From NCBI GenBank assembly GCA_018267475.1, contig JAFDYI010000007.1, forward strand, positions 1-56,372: a DNA stretch of 56,372 nucleotides. The letters are read 5' to 3'. Source of the DNA: Bacteroidota bacterium. GTDB lineage: Bacteria; Bacteroidota; Bacteroidia; B-17B0; Aurantibacillaceae. The notes below the pieces were generated by a model. That model made no database searches. It had not been told where the DNA came from and saw only the letters and a program-made list of their open reading frames with translations. The position numbers were made by a program, and so were the translations under genes. Shown piece by piece: positions 22,821 through 32,686 of this stretch. The first letter of the stretch is position 1, and each line of letters starts with the position of its first letter.

Positions 22821-23945
22821 TTGAAAGCATACTCAAATCAACTATTTTATCAAATAGCGCTAACTCAAATAGTTGGCGTAGGAAGCGTTATTGCAAAAAA
22901 CCTTGTTGCCTATTGCGGCAGCGCCGAATCCATCTTTAAAACCTCCCGAAAAGAGTTACTGAAAATTCCACTAATAGGTGAATCGGTAGCCAACCGCATT
23001 ATAGACGCGCAAAACAACAGCGACCTTTTTTTACGGGTAGAAGAAGAATTGCGTTTTATAGAAAAAGAACATATTACCCCTCTTTTTTTTACAGATACTC
23101 AATATCCACACCGTTTAAAACATTGTAACGATGCCCCTATTTTGCTTTTTTATCAAGGCAATGTAGATTTGAATGCGGAAAAAATAATTTCCGTAGTAGG
23201 CACACGCAGCGCCACTGAATACGGGAAGCATCAAACCGAAAAATTGATAAAAGAGCTAAGCTCCGAATCTATTTTAGTGGTAAGCGGCTTGGCTTATGGC
23301 ATTGATATACACGCACACCGCGCAGCTATAAACAACGGACTAAGCACCATAGGCGTAGTAGCACATGGCTTAGACACGCTATACCCTTCCGTACACCACC
23401 ACACAGCAAAAAAAATGCAACAACAAGGAGGGTTGCTTACCGAATACTTATCCAACACCATTCCGGATAAAGAAAATTTTCCACAACGCAACCGTATTGT
23501 GGCCGGCATGTGCGATGCCGTAATCGTAGTAGAGTCAAAGCGCACAGGGGGAGCCCTTATTACCGCCGAAATAGCACATACCTACAACAAAGATGTGTTT
23601 GCCTTTTCCGGTCGGGCAGAAGACGAGCTTTCTGCCGGGTGCAACATGCTGATAAAACGAAACAAAGCCGCCCTTATAGAAAACGCAGCCGATTTGCTAT
23701 ATGCTATGAATTGGGAACAGAAGGAACAAAAAAAGAAAACAACCACACAAATACCTTTAGCCATCAACCTTTCGGAAGAAGAAATGAGCATTGTAAACGT
23801 GCTGAAAGAAATACCCGCTATTCATGTTGATGATATTTGCAGCCGCTTAAATCTATCGCCGGGCAAAGCCTCCGGACTTTTACTTCAATTAGAATTTAGT
23901 AACATCATAAAATCATTGCCCGGAAAACGATACACCTTAAACTAA
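22821..23945 (+). CDS. dprA: DNA-processing protein DprA
   Basis: DprA loads RecA on incoming single-stranded DNA during natural transformation. The 374-residue protein has an N-terminal helix-hairpin-helix region (VGVGSVIAKNLVAYCG, LIGESVANRII), the Rossmann core (SVVGTRSATEYGKHQTEKL, VVSGLAYGIDIHAHRAA, PQRNRIVAGMCDAVIVVE, GALITAEIA) and a C-terminal winged helix (HVDDICSRLNLSPGKASGLL). The start is TTG, with no in-frame ATG before the conserved N-terminus. The mechanosensitive channel gene follows after six bases, suggesting co-transcription. Confidence 0.93.
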   Translation: MKAYSNQLFYQIALTQIVGVGSVIAKNLVAYCGSAESIFKTSRKELLKIPLIGESVANRIIDAQNNSDLFLRVEEELRFIEKEHITPLFFTDTQYPHRLKHCNDAPILLFYQGNVDLNAEKIISVVGTRSATEYGKHQTEKLIKELSSESILVVSGLAYGIDIHAHRAAINNGLSTIGVVAHGLDTLYPSVHHHTAKKMQQQGGLLTEYLSNTIPDKENFPQRNRIVAGMCDAVIVVESKRTGGALITAEIAHTYNKDVFAFSGRAEDELSAGCNMLIKRNKAALIENAADLLYAMNWEQKEQKKKTTTQIPLAINLSEEEMSIVNVLKEIPAIHVDDICSRLNLSPGKASGLLLQLEFSNIIKSLPGKRYTLN

Positions 23946-23951
23946 AACACC

Positions 23952-25003
<1,052 letters not shown>

Positions 25004-25005
25004 GC

Positions 25006-27045
25006 ATGACTACATCGGATTTTAAACAACTTGTGTTACAAGGCATTCCGGATAAACTACCCAACCCAAAGCCTTTTGACGCCACCTTAAACCACGCGCC
25101 CAAACGAAAAGAAATACTAAACGAAAGCGAAAAAAAATTAGCTATAAGAAATGCGTTGCGCTATTTCGACGAAAAGCATCACGCTGTTCTTGCTAAAGAA
25201 TTTGCCGAAGAATTAAAAACCTACGGGCGTATCTATATGTATCGCTTCCGCCCTGACTATACCATATACGCACGCCCTATTTTAGATTATCCGCACCAAT
25301 CGGTGCAGGCAGCTGCCATTATGCACATGCTAAGTAACAATTTAGATTACGCCGTAGCCCAACACCCACACGAGCTTATTACCTATGGCGGCAACGGTTC
25401 GGTGTTTCAAAATTGGGCGCAGTACCTGCTTACCATGCAGTACTTAGCTACTATGACAGATGAGCAAACCTTAGTACTGTATAGTGGCCACCCTATGGGT
25501 TTGTTCCCTTCGCATAAAGAAGCGCCGCGTGTTGTAGTAACAAACGGCATGATGATACCCAACTACAGCAAGCCCGACGATTGGGAAAAGTTTAATGCTC
25601 TGGGTGTTACCCAATACGGGCAGATGACCGCCGGAAGCTTTATGTATATTGGTCCGCAAGGTATTGTGCATGGCACCACCATTACCGTTATGAACGCGGC
25701 ACGTAAAGTAGCACATTCTACCTCCGATAAAGCCGGGGAAGGACTGCTGTTTGTTACCGCAGGGTTGGGCGGCATGAGCGGTGCCCAACCCAAAGCAGGA
25801 AAAATAGCAGGTTTGGTAAGCGTGGTAGCCGAAATAAACCCTAAAGCGGCTGTTAAACGCTTGCAGCAAGGTTGGGTGGACGAGCTTCATGAAAACCTGG
25901 ACGAATTAATACCTCGAATAAAAAAAGCACTTACCGGAAAAGAAGCGGTATCCATAGCTTACCAAGGCAATGTAGTAGATTTGTGGGAACGCTTAGCGCA
26001 AGAAAACATCTCCGTAGCCATTGGCTCCGACCAAACATCTTTGCATAACCCCTGGGCGGGAGGCTATTATCCTGTTGGTTTTTCTTTAGAAGAAAGCAAT
26101 AAACTGATGGCAGAAAATCCCGAAAAATTTAAAGAAGAAGTACAAAAAACATTAGTACGTCATATCCATGCCATAAACGTACTCCATAAAAAAGGCATGT
26201 ACTTTTTTGACTACGGAAATGCTTTTTTATTAGAAGTAGGAAGAGCAGGCGGCGACGTTTATAAAAACAGGCCTCCCCAAAAAGGAGGGTACAACGGCGT
26301 TGATTTTAAATACAAAAGTTATGTGCAAGATATTTTAGGCCCTATGTGCTTTGATTACGGCTTTGGCCCCTTTCGCTGGGTGTGTACCAGTGCCAAGCCT
26401 CAAGATTTAAAAACAACCGATGAAATAGCCCTACGTGTGCTGAAAGAGATGCACCAACAAGCTCCTGCCGAAATACAACAACAATTAAAAGACAATATCT
26501 TATGGATACAAGATGCGATGCAAAACAATTTAGTGGTGGGTTCGCAAGCACGAATTTTATACGCTGATAGTGAAGCACGCATTCGTATTGCAGAGGAAAT
26601 AAACAAGGCTATTGCCAACAACTTTATTTCGGCACCGGTAGTATTGGGGCGCGACCACCATGATGTAAGCGGTACGGACTCTCCTTACCGAGAAACTTCT
26701 AACATATACGACGGCTCGCAATACACAGCCGATATGGCCGTACACAACTTTGTAGGCGACGCCTTTAGAGGCGCCACCTGGATAAGTTTGCACAATGGAG
26801 GCGGTGTGGGCTGGGGCGAAGTAATAAACGGAGGCTTTGGCTTAGTACTTGATGGCACAGCTAATGCACAGCGTCGTTTGCAACAAATGCTTTTTTGGGA
26901 CGTAAATAACGGCATAGCCCGCCGATCTTGGGCACGCAATGAAGAAGCTCTGTTTGCCATAAAACGAGAAATGCAGCGTACGCCTGCTCTAAAAATTACC
27001 TTGCCCAACCGAGTAGATGATTCCCTGTTGGAAAAACTCTTTTAA
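25006..27045 (+). CDS. hutU: Urocanate hydratase
   Basis: HutU converts urocanate to imidazolone propionate in histidine degradation. The 679-residue protein matches the long Bacteroidota form: NAD-binding and substrate motifs YGGNGSVFQNWAQY, GLGGMSGAQPKA, SVAIGSDQTSLHNPWAGG, MCFDYGFGPFRWVCTSA and HNGGGVGWGEVINGG are all present. Near residue 424 the sequence NRPPQKGG replaces a shorter stretch expected in relatives and is encoded by a small palindrome. No other hut gene is in the window. Confidence 0.93.
   Translation: MTTSDFKQLVLQGIPDKLPNPKPFDATLNHAPKRKEILNESEKKLAIRNALRYFDEKHHAVLAKEFAEELKTYGRIYMYRFRPDYTIYARPILDYPHQSVQAAAIMHMLSNNLDYAVAQHPHELITYGGNGSVFQNWAQYLLTMQYLATMTDEQTLVLYSGHPMGLFPSHKEAPRVVVTNGMMIPNYSKPDDWEKFNALGVTQYGQMTAGSFMYIGPQGIVHGTTITVMNAARKVAHSTSDKAGEGLLFVTAGLGGMSGAQPKAGKIAGLVSVVAEINPKAAVKRLQQGWVDELHENLDELIPRIKKALTGKEAVSIAYQGNVVDLWERLAQENISVAIGSDQTSLHNPWAGGYYPVGFSLEESNKLMAENPEKFKEEVQKTLVRHIHAINVLHKKGMYFFDYGNAFLLEVGRAGGDVYKNRPPQKGGYNGVDFKYKSYVQDILGPMCFDYGFGPFRWVCTSAKPQDLKTTDEIALRVLKEMHQQAPAEIQQQLKDNILWIQDAMQNNLVVGSQARILYADSEARIRIAEEINKAIANNFISAPVVLGRDHHDVSGTDSPYRETSNIYDGSQYTADMAVHNFVGDAFRGATWISLHNGGGVGWGEVINGGFGLVLDGTANAQRRLQQMLFWDVNNGIARRSWARNEEALFAIKREMQRTPALKITLPNRVDDSLLEKLF
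26272..26289. repeat. Small GC-rich inverted repeat inside hutU
   Basis: CCTCC and GGAGG flank an A-rich loop, encoding PPQKGG. The translated form resembles the NPPQRGG of palindrome copy C, but the identity is too short to prove relationship. Confidence 0.35.
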
Positions 27046-27108
27046 AACGAACTAAAGAATTTGATGCCTGAGTTTCAAATGTGCTTTTACGATTATTTCA
27101 GAGGTGAT

Positions 27109-27606
27109 TTAGCTTTGGCTGTTGAGATAATCAAAAACAAACTCTTGCTCAAAGCCTTTTGACAGCGCGTAATGCAGCAACTTCTGTTTTTTTCGCAAGT
27201 GATTTTTTTCAATGGTTGTTTTTGCTTTTTGATCTAACATTTTTTTTAATGTTTGTATGTAGTCGGCATGGTCAATTTGTGCTAACCCTTTTTTTATACA
27301 GTATTCAGATAGGTTGCGGGATTTAAGTTCGTTTCGTATTTTTATTTTTCCCCATTTTTTTATACGAAATTTTCCTCCTGCAAAGGCTATAGCAAAGCGC
27401 TCTTCGTTTACAAAATTATCGGCAATCAATAAAGCAATGATGTTTTCTATTTCTTCCCCCTTCAATCCGTATTCATATAATTTGTTACGCACTTCTTGTT
27501 GGCACCGCTCTTGGTAAGCGCACCAAGTCTGTGCTTTTATGTAGGCTTGTTTGGGTGTGTAGTATTTTTTTTGGGGTGGTTCCACTGTTTTAGGGTTGCG
27601 GCTCAT
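27109..27606 (-). CDS. recX: RecX-family regulator of RecA
   Basis: RecX caps RecA filaments. The 165-residue protein shows the helical triplet-repeat organisation: CQQEVRNKLYEYGLKGEEIE, then LIADNFVNEERFAIAFAGGKFRIKKWGKIKIRNEL, then a third helical repeat at the C-terminus. The YxxxFVNEERFA-like core is the family signature. Its start overlaps the end of the upstream hydrolase gene by 17 bases, so the two are in one transcript. It is convergent with hutU and no terminator is evident between them. Confidence 0.88.
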   Translation of the reverse strand: MSRNPKTVEPPQKKYYTPKQAYIKAQTWCAYQERCQQEVRNKLYEYGLKGEEIENIIALLIADNFVNEERFAIAFAGGKFRIKKWGKIKIRNELKSRNLSEYCIKKGLAQIDHADYIQTLKKMLDQKAKTTIEKNHLRKKQKLLHYALSKGFEQEFVFDYLNSQS

Positions 27607-28399
27607 TCAAAAATGCAAGAATAAGTTGCGAAGTTTGGGCAATGGCTTCGAGGTTTAGGGTATGCCCTACCTGTGGTATAATTTCTAATTGCGAATGAGG
27701 AATGGCCTTGTGCACTTCGTAAGCTAAAGCCACCGAAAGCAACAAATCTTTTTCTCCGTGAATAATGAGTGTGGGTGTTTTAATGTTGCGCAACATGGGG
27801 CGGTAGTCGGGGCGCTCTTTAGTAGCACGCATCAGTTTAAAAAGGGCTTCGCTGCTGCTGTTGGCATCGGCGCGCGCTTGTTTCATCAAATCAATTGGAA
27901 TAATCGGGTTTTTAAAATACGATTCGCCAAGCACGCTGGGCAGCATTACGTCCAGCATCAGCCCGTAGCCCCCGACTTCTAAGGCACGCCACCACGATGT
28001 TTCAATAGCTTCGTAATAGGGTGTTTTGTGAGCAAAGGTGCTCATCAAAATTAAATTTTGTAAGCGATTGGGATACAGCAAGGCAAAGTGTTGTGCTACG
28101 ATGCTTCCGTAAGAAAGCCCGGCAAGGTTTGTTTGCTCTATTTTTAATTCGTCTAACACTTCTTTTACATCTTGTGCATGCCTATCGAAGTTGCGCCACG
28201 GCGCGTTTTTTGATGATTGCCCTTGAAAAACAAAATCAATCAATACTATTTTAAAATCTTTTTTAAAGTACGGAAACATCAAGGCCCAGGCCATAGTAGA
28301 TTGCGATAAGCCATTTAAAAACACTATCGTTTGGGTGCCTTGTTGGTTTCCGGCTATCTCGTAATAAACATCTAATTGATCGGATGTTTTTAAAAACAT
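27590..28399 (-). CDS. Alpha/beta hydrolase
   Basis: The 269-residue protein has an alpha/beta-hydrolase fold. The nucleophile elbow is GLSYGS (Ser), the acid is in HGEKDLLLSV and the His in VGHTLN. The oxyanion region FLNGLSQSTMAW is typical of esterase/haloperoxidase-like members. No signal peptide is present. The substrate cannot be assigned. It precedes and overlaps recX. Confidence 0.85.
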   Translation of the reverse strand: MFLKTSDQLDVYYEIAGNQQGTQTIVFLNGLSQSTMAWALMFPYFKKDFKIVLIDFVFQGQSSKNAPWRNFDRHAQDVKEVLDELKIEQTNLAGLSYGSIVAQHFALLYPNRLQNLILMSTFAHKTPYYEAIETSWWRALEVGGYGLMLDVMLPSVLGESYFKNPIIPIDLMKQARADANSSSEALFKLMRATKERPDYRPMLRNIKTPTLIIHGEKDLLLSVALAYEVHKAIPHSQLEIIPQVGHTLNLEAIAQTSQLILAFLNEPQP

Positions 28400-28417
28400 A
28401 GGATATAGTTCAACGGG

Positions 28418-29908
28418 TTATTTCAGACGTAATTTTTGCCCTACCGAAAGAGGCGAGTTCCTATTCATTCCGTTTAGGTTCAAAAGTTCATCTACCGATA
28501 AATTGTTCTCGCGGGCAATTTTATAAAAAGAATCCCCTTTTTTTACGATATAAACACTCGTTTCGCTTTTCGGTTCGTTTTCTTTTTTCAAGGTGTTTTC
28601 GGCTATTGTTTTTTTGTCGCCTATATTTTTCTCGCTGCTGCTTGGTTCTGTTTTTTTAGTGCTGTCTTTTACTGTAGATGCTACGGGTTTTTCTGTTTTG
28701 TATATAACCAACTTTCTTCCTGCATGAATGCCTTTTTTTCCAATTAAGTTCCATGTTTTTATATCGCCTATGGTTACTCCGTATTTACGGGCAATGGCGC
28801 TTAGTTTCTCGCCGGCTCGGACGGTATGGGTTATCTGTATTTCTTTTGTTTGGGTAGCCGCTAAAAGCTGCTGCTCTTCATTTTGTTTTCGCAGCATGGC
28901 ATATATCTCTTCTTCGTTGCTTACAAATTTCCCGATACTGCTTTTGGGCATGGTAAGCACGTTTCCTCCGGCAGGAATTACTTGTTTTTTGTAAATAGGG
29001 TTGAAGTATTGCACCTCTTCTACCGAAGTGCCTAACACGCTTGATAACTGTTGAAAGGTAAGCGGTTCTTTTATTATTACGGTGTCTAATTCAAAATAGG
29101 TTTTTTGAGGCACATCGGGTGTGATGTTGTGCTCGGGGTAATAAGTCATAACGTAATTGGCTGCAATAAAAGCAGGTACATAGGCCTGTGTTTCTATGGG
29201 TAAATAGGGGCGAATTTGCCAATAGGTAGTTTTGCCGCCACTGCGACGAATGGCTCTGTTTATGGTACCCGGCCCGGCATTGTAGGCGGCCAGCACCATT
29301 TGCCAGTCGTTAAACATTTTATATAAAAATTGTAAATACTCGGCCGCGGCTATGGTAGCTTTATAGGGATCTGAACGCTCGTCTATATACGAAGTAACGT
29401 TTAGTCCATATAATTTACCGGTGGGATACATAAATTGCCAAAGCCCTACGGCACCTGCTCTAGATCGAGCTAAGGGGTTTAGAGCTGATTCAATCACGGC
29501 TAAATTTTTTAATTCTAAAGGAATGTTGTAACGATCAAAAACCTCTTCAAACATAGGATAATAAAGGCGCGACAAACCTATAATGCGCGAAAGCAAGGCG
29601 CGGCGTCTTATATACATATCAATATAAGGGCGCACCGTGGCGTTATACTGCAAATCAAAAGGAGAAGCGGCATCTAATTTAGCTAAGCGATTTTCATATA
29701 CAAAGTCGTCAAAGCGCGGAATAGAATCGGGGGCATAACCCAATTTGTTTTTTCCTGAAACGGGCTTGGCATACAGTTTGTCTAGAATTTTTTTAGTGGC
29801 CAAGCTATCTAAAGAGGCGGCAATGGGATCGTCTTGCATGGTGGGCTGTTGCGCACAAAGCATATTTGCTAAACAAATAAAAAGGAATATGACGCTCTTT
29901 TTTTTCAT
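28418..29908 (-). CDS. LysM-containing membrane-bound lytic transglycosylase (MltD-like)
   Basis: From MKKKSVIFLFICLANMLC the 496-residue protein has a signal peptide. Residues about 105-245 are a family 1 SLT lytic transglycosylase with catalytic Glu in LAVIESALNP and the AVGLWQFMYPTG and AAYNAGPG motifs. Two LysM domains follow (THTVRAGEKLSAIARKYGV and YIVKKGDSFYKIARENNL), separated by a Lys/Ser/Glu linker. It cleaves peptidoglycan to anhydromuropeptides in the periplasm. The upstream ATG ten codons earlier would spoil the signal peptide. Confidence 0.9.
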   Translation of the reverse strand: MKKKSVIFLFICLANMLCAQQPTMQDDPIAASLDSLATKKILDKLYAKPVSGKNKLGYAPDSIPRFDDFVYENRLAKLDAASPFDLQYNATVRPYIDMYIRRRALLSRIIGLSRLYYPMFEEVFDRYNIPLELKNLAVIESALNPLARSRAGAVGLWQFMYPTGKLYGLNVTSYIDERSDPYKATIAAAEYLQFLYKMFNDWQMVLAAYNAGPGTINRAIRRSGGKTTYWQIRPYLPIETQAYVPAFIAANYVMTYYPEHNITPDVPQKTYFELDTVIIKEPLTFQQLSSVLGTSVEEVQYFNPIYKKQVIPAGGNVLTMPKSSIGKFVSNEEEIYAMLRKQNEEQQLLAATQTKEIQITHTVRAGEKLSAIARKYGVTIGDIKTWNLIGKKGIHAGRKLVIYKTEKPVASTVKDSTKKTEPSSSEKNIGDKKTIAENTLKKENEPKSETSVYIVKKGDSFYKIARENNLSVDELLNLNGMNRNSPLSVGQKLRLK

Positions 29909-30103
29909 GCAACCGGTATTAATAAATAGACGCTTCATGTCGCGCTCACAATACTACCTATTTTTATTTAATAAAAGTACTAAATTTTCTTCATTTTTCC
30001 AAATTTTTCGACCACTATACCTTAAAAACCGCAACAAATGCCAATATGCCCGATAAAATCTGATTAAAATGCAGCAACAATACAAAAAAATGCGGGCAAT
30101 AAA

Positions 30104-30111
30104 TATCTTTG
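30104..30111 (+). promoter_or_regulatory. -7 promoter element of the phosphopantetheinyl transferase operon
   Basis: TATCTTTG lies 26 bases before the chosen ATG and inside the longer in-frame extension, which is therefore unlikely to be translated. Confidence 0.5.
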
Positions 30112-30137
30112 CGTTTTTAATAGACTTAAAAAGCATC

Positions 30138-30731
30138 ATGCAAAAAACAGCAGAGCTCCTCATTTCAAATCCATCAGAAGAGGTATATTTAGCTACTCTG
30201 AATCTTGTTGCTTTTGCAGAAATAAACAGCCTGAGCGAAAAGCGTGTGATAGAAAAACAGGCTGCTTTGCATGCGGTGCGCTGCTTTTTTAAACATGCGG
30301 ATATAGAAATTTTATATCACAGCACCGGCAAACCCTATCTTAATAATGGCTGGCACCTTTCTATCTCTCATTCGTACGATTGGATTGTGCTGCTTTTTTC
30401 AAACAACAAAAAAGAGGTAGGCATTGATATTGAAAAAATAAGCAACCGAGTGCAAGGCATAAAAGACAAATTTTTATCAGACGCCGAGATACTGGATTTA
30501 GCGCAAGCACCCGCCGAGAAATATACGACCTACTGGTGCGCCAAAGAAACGGTATATAAAGCCTTTGGGGTAGAAGGGCTTGTGTTTGGCGATGAAATTT
30601 TAATAGAAAACTTTGTGTACCAACCACAAGGAGGAACGATACAAGTGCAAATAAAACGCCCCAACGTAGAAAAAAAATATACATTAGCCTATTCTATTTT
30701 TAATGAATACATAATAACCTATACCTTGTGA
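30138..30731 (+). CDS. 4'-phosphopantetheinyl transferase (Sfp-like)
   Basis: The 197-residue enzyme transfers phosphopantetheine from CoA to a carrier-protein Ser. It contains the three family motifs: HLSISHSYDWIVLLF, VGIDIEKI (metal-binding Asp) and WCAKETVYKAFG. It could serve fatty-acid ACP or a polyketide/flexirubin-type carrier; no carrier protein is nearby. Its last codon overlaps the GTG of the next gene, so the two are translationally coupled. Confidence 0.88.
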   Translation: MQKTAELLISNPSEEVYLATLNLVAFAEINSLSEKRVIEKQAALHAVRCFFKHADIEILYHSTGKPYLNNGWHLSISHSYDWIVLLFSNNKKEVGIDIEKISNRVQGIKDKFLSDAEILDLAQAPAEKYTTYWCAKETVYKAFGVEGLVFGDEILIENFVYQPQGGTIQVQIKRPNVEKKYTLAYSIFNEYIITYTL

Positions 30732-31456
30732 TACCTTCTATATATACCAAAATACATGTAGCAAAAAAGAAACAACAACCACAGTTGGCCGTACTTATCG
30801 ATCCTGATAAATTTAATTTACAACTGATACACTTAGCCAATCAATGCCGGGTGTCCTATTTTTTTGTAGGAGGCAGCACGCTGGCAAAAGGGGCGGTACA
30901 CCAAGTAGTTTCTACTATAAAAAAACATTCTAACATTCCTATCATCATTTTTCCGGGCGACGAAACGCAGCTAAGTGCTAAAGCCGAAGCCGTATTATTT
31001 CTCTCCTTACTATCCGGCAGAAACCCTGAATATCTGATTGGCAAGCAAGTACAAGCTGCCCCCCTTATTAAAAAAATAAAATTAGAAAGCATTGCTACCG
31101 CTTATATTTTGGTAGAAGGAAAAAACACCTCGGCTACACAAAAAGTAACGGGTACGCATCCTTTAAAAAACACAAAAGAAATAGTGCATACAGCCCTTGC
31201 TGCCGAGATGTTGGGTTTTAAAACCGTATATTTAGAAGCCGGCAGCGGAGCGCGAAAAAGCGTTTCAACTTCGATAATAAAACAGGTAAAAAAAGTATTG
31301 AACATACCGCTTATTGTAGGCGGCGGCATTGACAGCGCAGCCAAGGCACAGCAACTTATCAGTGCAGGAGCCGATATAGTGGTGGTAGGAAATGCCTTAG
31401 AAAAAAACCCTTTTTTGTTACCCGAAATAGCTTCGTTGTTTAATAGAAAAAAATAG
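30728..31456 (+). CDS. Geranylgeranylglyceryl/heptaprenylglyceryl phosphate synthase-like protein
   Basis: The 242-residue TIM barrel matches the GGGPS/PcrB family, which links polyprenyl diphosphate to glycerol-1-phosphate. Motifs are LIDPDKF, FFVGGSTL, VYLEAGSGA, LIVGGGI and ADIVVVGNALE (phosphate-binding). Bacteroidota carry such enzymes although they do not make archaeal membranes; the lipid product here is unknown. It starts with GTG overlapping the transferase stop. Two more phosphate-binding barrel proteins follow. Confidence 0.88.
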   Translation: MIPSIYTKIHVAKKKQQPQLAVLIDPDKFNLQLIHLANQCRVSYFFVGGSTLAKGAVHQVVSTIKKHSNIPIIIFPGDETQLSAKAEAVLFLSLLSGRNPEYLIGKQVQAAPLIKKIKLESIATAYILVEGKNTSATQKVTGTHPLKNTKEIVHTALAAEMLGFKTVYLEAGSGARKSVSTSIIKQVKKVLNIPLIVGGGIDSAAKAQQLISAGADIVVVGNALEKNPFLLPEIASLFNRKK

Positions 31457-31463
31457 TATTTGT

Positions 31464-32096
31464 ATGAAAATTGTGGTAATATCTCCTTCAAAAAGCAAAG
31501 AAAACGAAATAAGCCAGGCAATACAAATGCTGGAAGCCGGCTTAGGCACCTACCATATAAACAAACCTAAGTACAGCACTAAAAAAATGAAACAATATAT
31601 AGAAGAAATACCGGAACATTTTCATGATCGTTTGGTGATTCACTCGCACCACAACTTAGCCATTAAGTACCGATTACAAGGGGTGCATTACACTAAAAAA
31701 CATTTAGAAGGGGGCTTAAAAAATTGGTGGCGCGAAAAACGACTGGCACTATCGGGCTGCTCTTTTGTAAAAACAACTTCGCATGGTAAATTATCTTCTT
31801 TGTACGACAAACAAAAAACAAAATTTGATTACGTATTTTTACTTCCCGTTTTTGATTCTATAACCGGGAAATACCAAAGCGGGTTTTATGAAGAAAGCAT
31901 TATAGCTGCTATACAAAAAACCAAGAAAAAAATAATAGCACGCGGTGGCATTGATATAAACCGAATAGAAAAAATAAAAGAGTTGGGTTTTTATGGTATG
32001 GCTTTATATACCTGCCTGTGGAACAACGAAAACCCTTTTGAATCGTATCTAAAAGTAATACACCGTTGCCAAGAATTAAAAATAACCGTTGAATAA
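31464..32096 (+). CDS. ThiE/TenI-like TIM-barrel protein, degenerate paralog 1
   Basis: The 210-residue protein resembles thiamine-phosphate synthase in layout (GVHYTKKH, FLLPVFDSITGK, ARGGI). Key residues differ: the family Q-x-R-x-K strand is YHINKPKY, so the Arg is lost, and the G-P of the pyrophosphate loop is LP. Thiamine synthase activity is therefore doubtful. It overlaps the next gene by one base (TAATG) and shares its ancestry, so this is a tandem duplication. Confidence 0.65.
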   Translation: MKIVVISPSKSKENEISQAIQMLEAGLGTYHINKPKYSTKKMKQYIEEIPEHFHDRLVIHSHHNLAIKYRLQGVHYTKKHLEGGLKNWWREKRLALSGCSFVKTTSHGKLSSLYDKQKTKFDYVFLLPVFDSITGKYQSGFYEESIIAAIQKTKKKIIARGGIDINRIEKIKELGFYGMALYTCLWNNENPFESYLKVIHRCQELKITVE

Positions 32097-32686
32097 TGTC
32101 CTTTAAAATCATCCTCATAACCCCGGAGCTTTTTTTAGAGCATGAAATAGAGATTCTTATCTCTTTATTCCAAAATGGCTTGCAGCACCTGCACGTACGA
32201 AAACCCCAAGCAAGTAAAAGCGAGCTGAAAGCGTACTTACAACAAATTCCAAAAAAATACCACAAAAAAATAGTGATACATACGCAGTATGCTTTAGCCG
32301 AAGAGTTGGGCTTAAAAGGCATTCACCTTACAGAAAAAACACGAAAAAAAGCGCACAAGCAAAAAATAATTTCGGCGTCTTTTCATACCATTTCAGATAT
32401 TTTGCGCAGCAAAAAAAAATACGAATATGTGTTTTTAGGTCCTGTTTTTGATAGCCTCAGTTCCTCAAAAAAACACGGTTCTTTTGGGTTTCAAGAACTG
32501 GATAAGCTGTTTCAAAAAAGAAAAAATGTGATGGCTCTTGGCGGCATACAAGCAAGCAACATGAAGCAAATAAAACAAATAGGTTTTGCCGGAGCCGCCA
32601 TGATAGGTGCTATTTGGCAACACAAACAACCTCTTGCCGCTTTTTTGCAAGTACAGCGAAAAGCCGCTGCTTTTACTTCCGTATAA
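32096..32686 (+). CDS. ThiE/TenI-like TIM-barrel protein, paralog 2
   Basis: The 196-residue protein is closer to ThiE/TenI: QHLHVRKPQ, GIHLTEKT, FLGPVFDSLSSSKKHG, VMALGGI and AGAAMIGAIW. No other thiamine gene or TPP riboswitch is nearby, and it lies in a transcript with a phosphopantetheinyl transferase and a GGGP-synthase-like protein. It may thus act on another phosphorylated substrate. The end overlaps the end of convergent murA by 14 bases. Confidence 0.75.
   Translation: MSFKIILITPELFLEHEIEILISLFQNGLQHLHVRKPQASKSELKAYLQQIPKKYHKKIVIHTQYALAEELGLKGIHLTEKTRKKAHKQKIISASFHTISDILRSKKKYEYVFLGPVFDSLSSSKKHGSFGFQELDKLFQKRKNVMALGGIQASNMKQIKQIGFAGAAMIGAIWQHKQPLAAFLQVQRKAAAFTSV

Noticed and set aside
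25471-25890. 139-codon minus-strand open frame inside hutU
   Set aside because: It overlaps conserved urocanase motifs on the other strand and has no recognisable domain.
31464-32096. Assignment as thiE
   Set aside because: Catalytic Arg and pyrophosphate-loop Gly are not conserved and there is no thiamine gene context.
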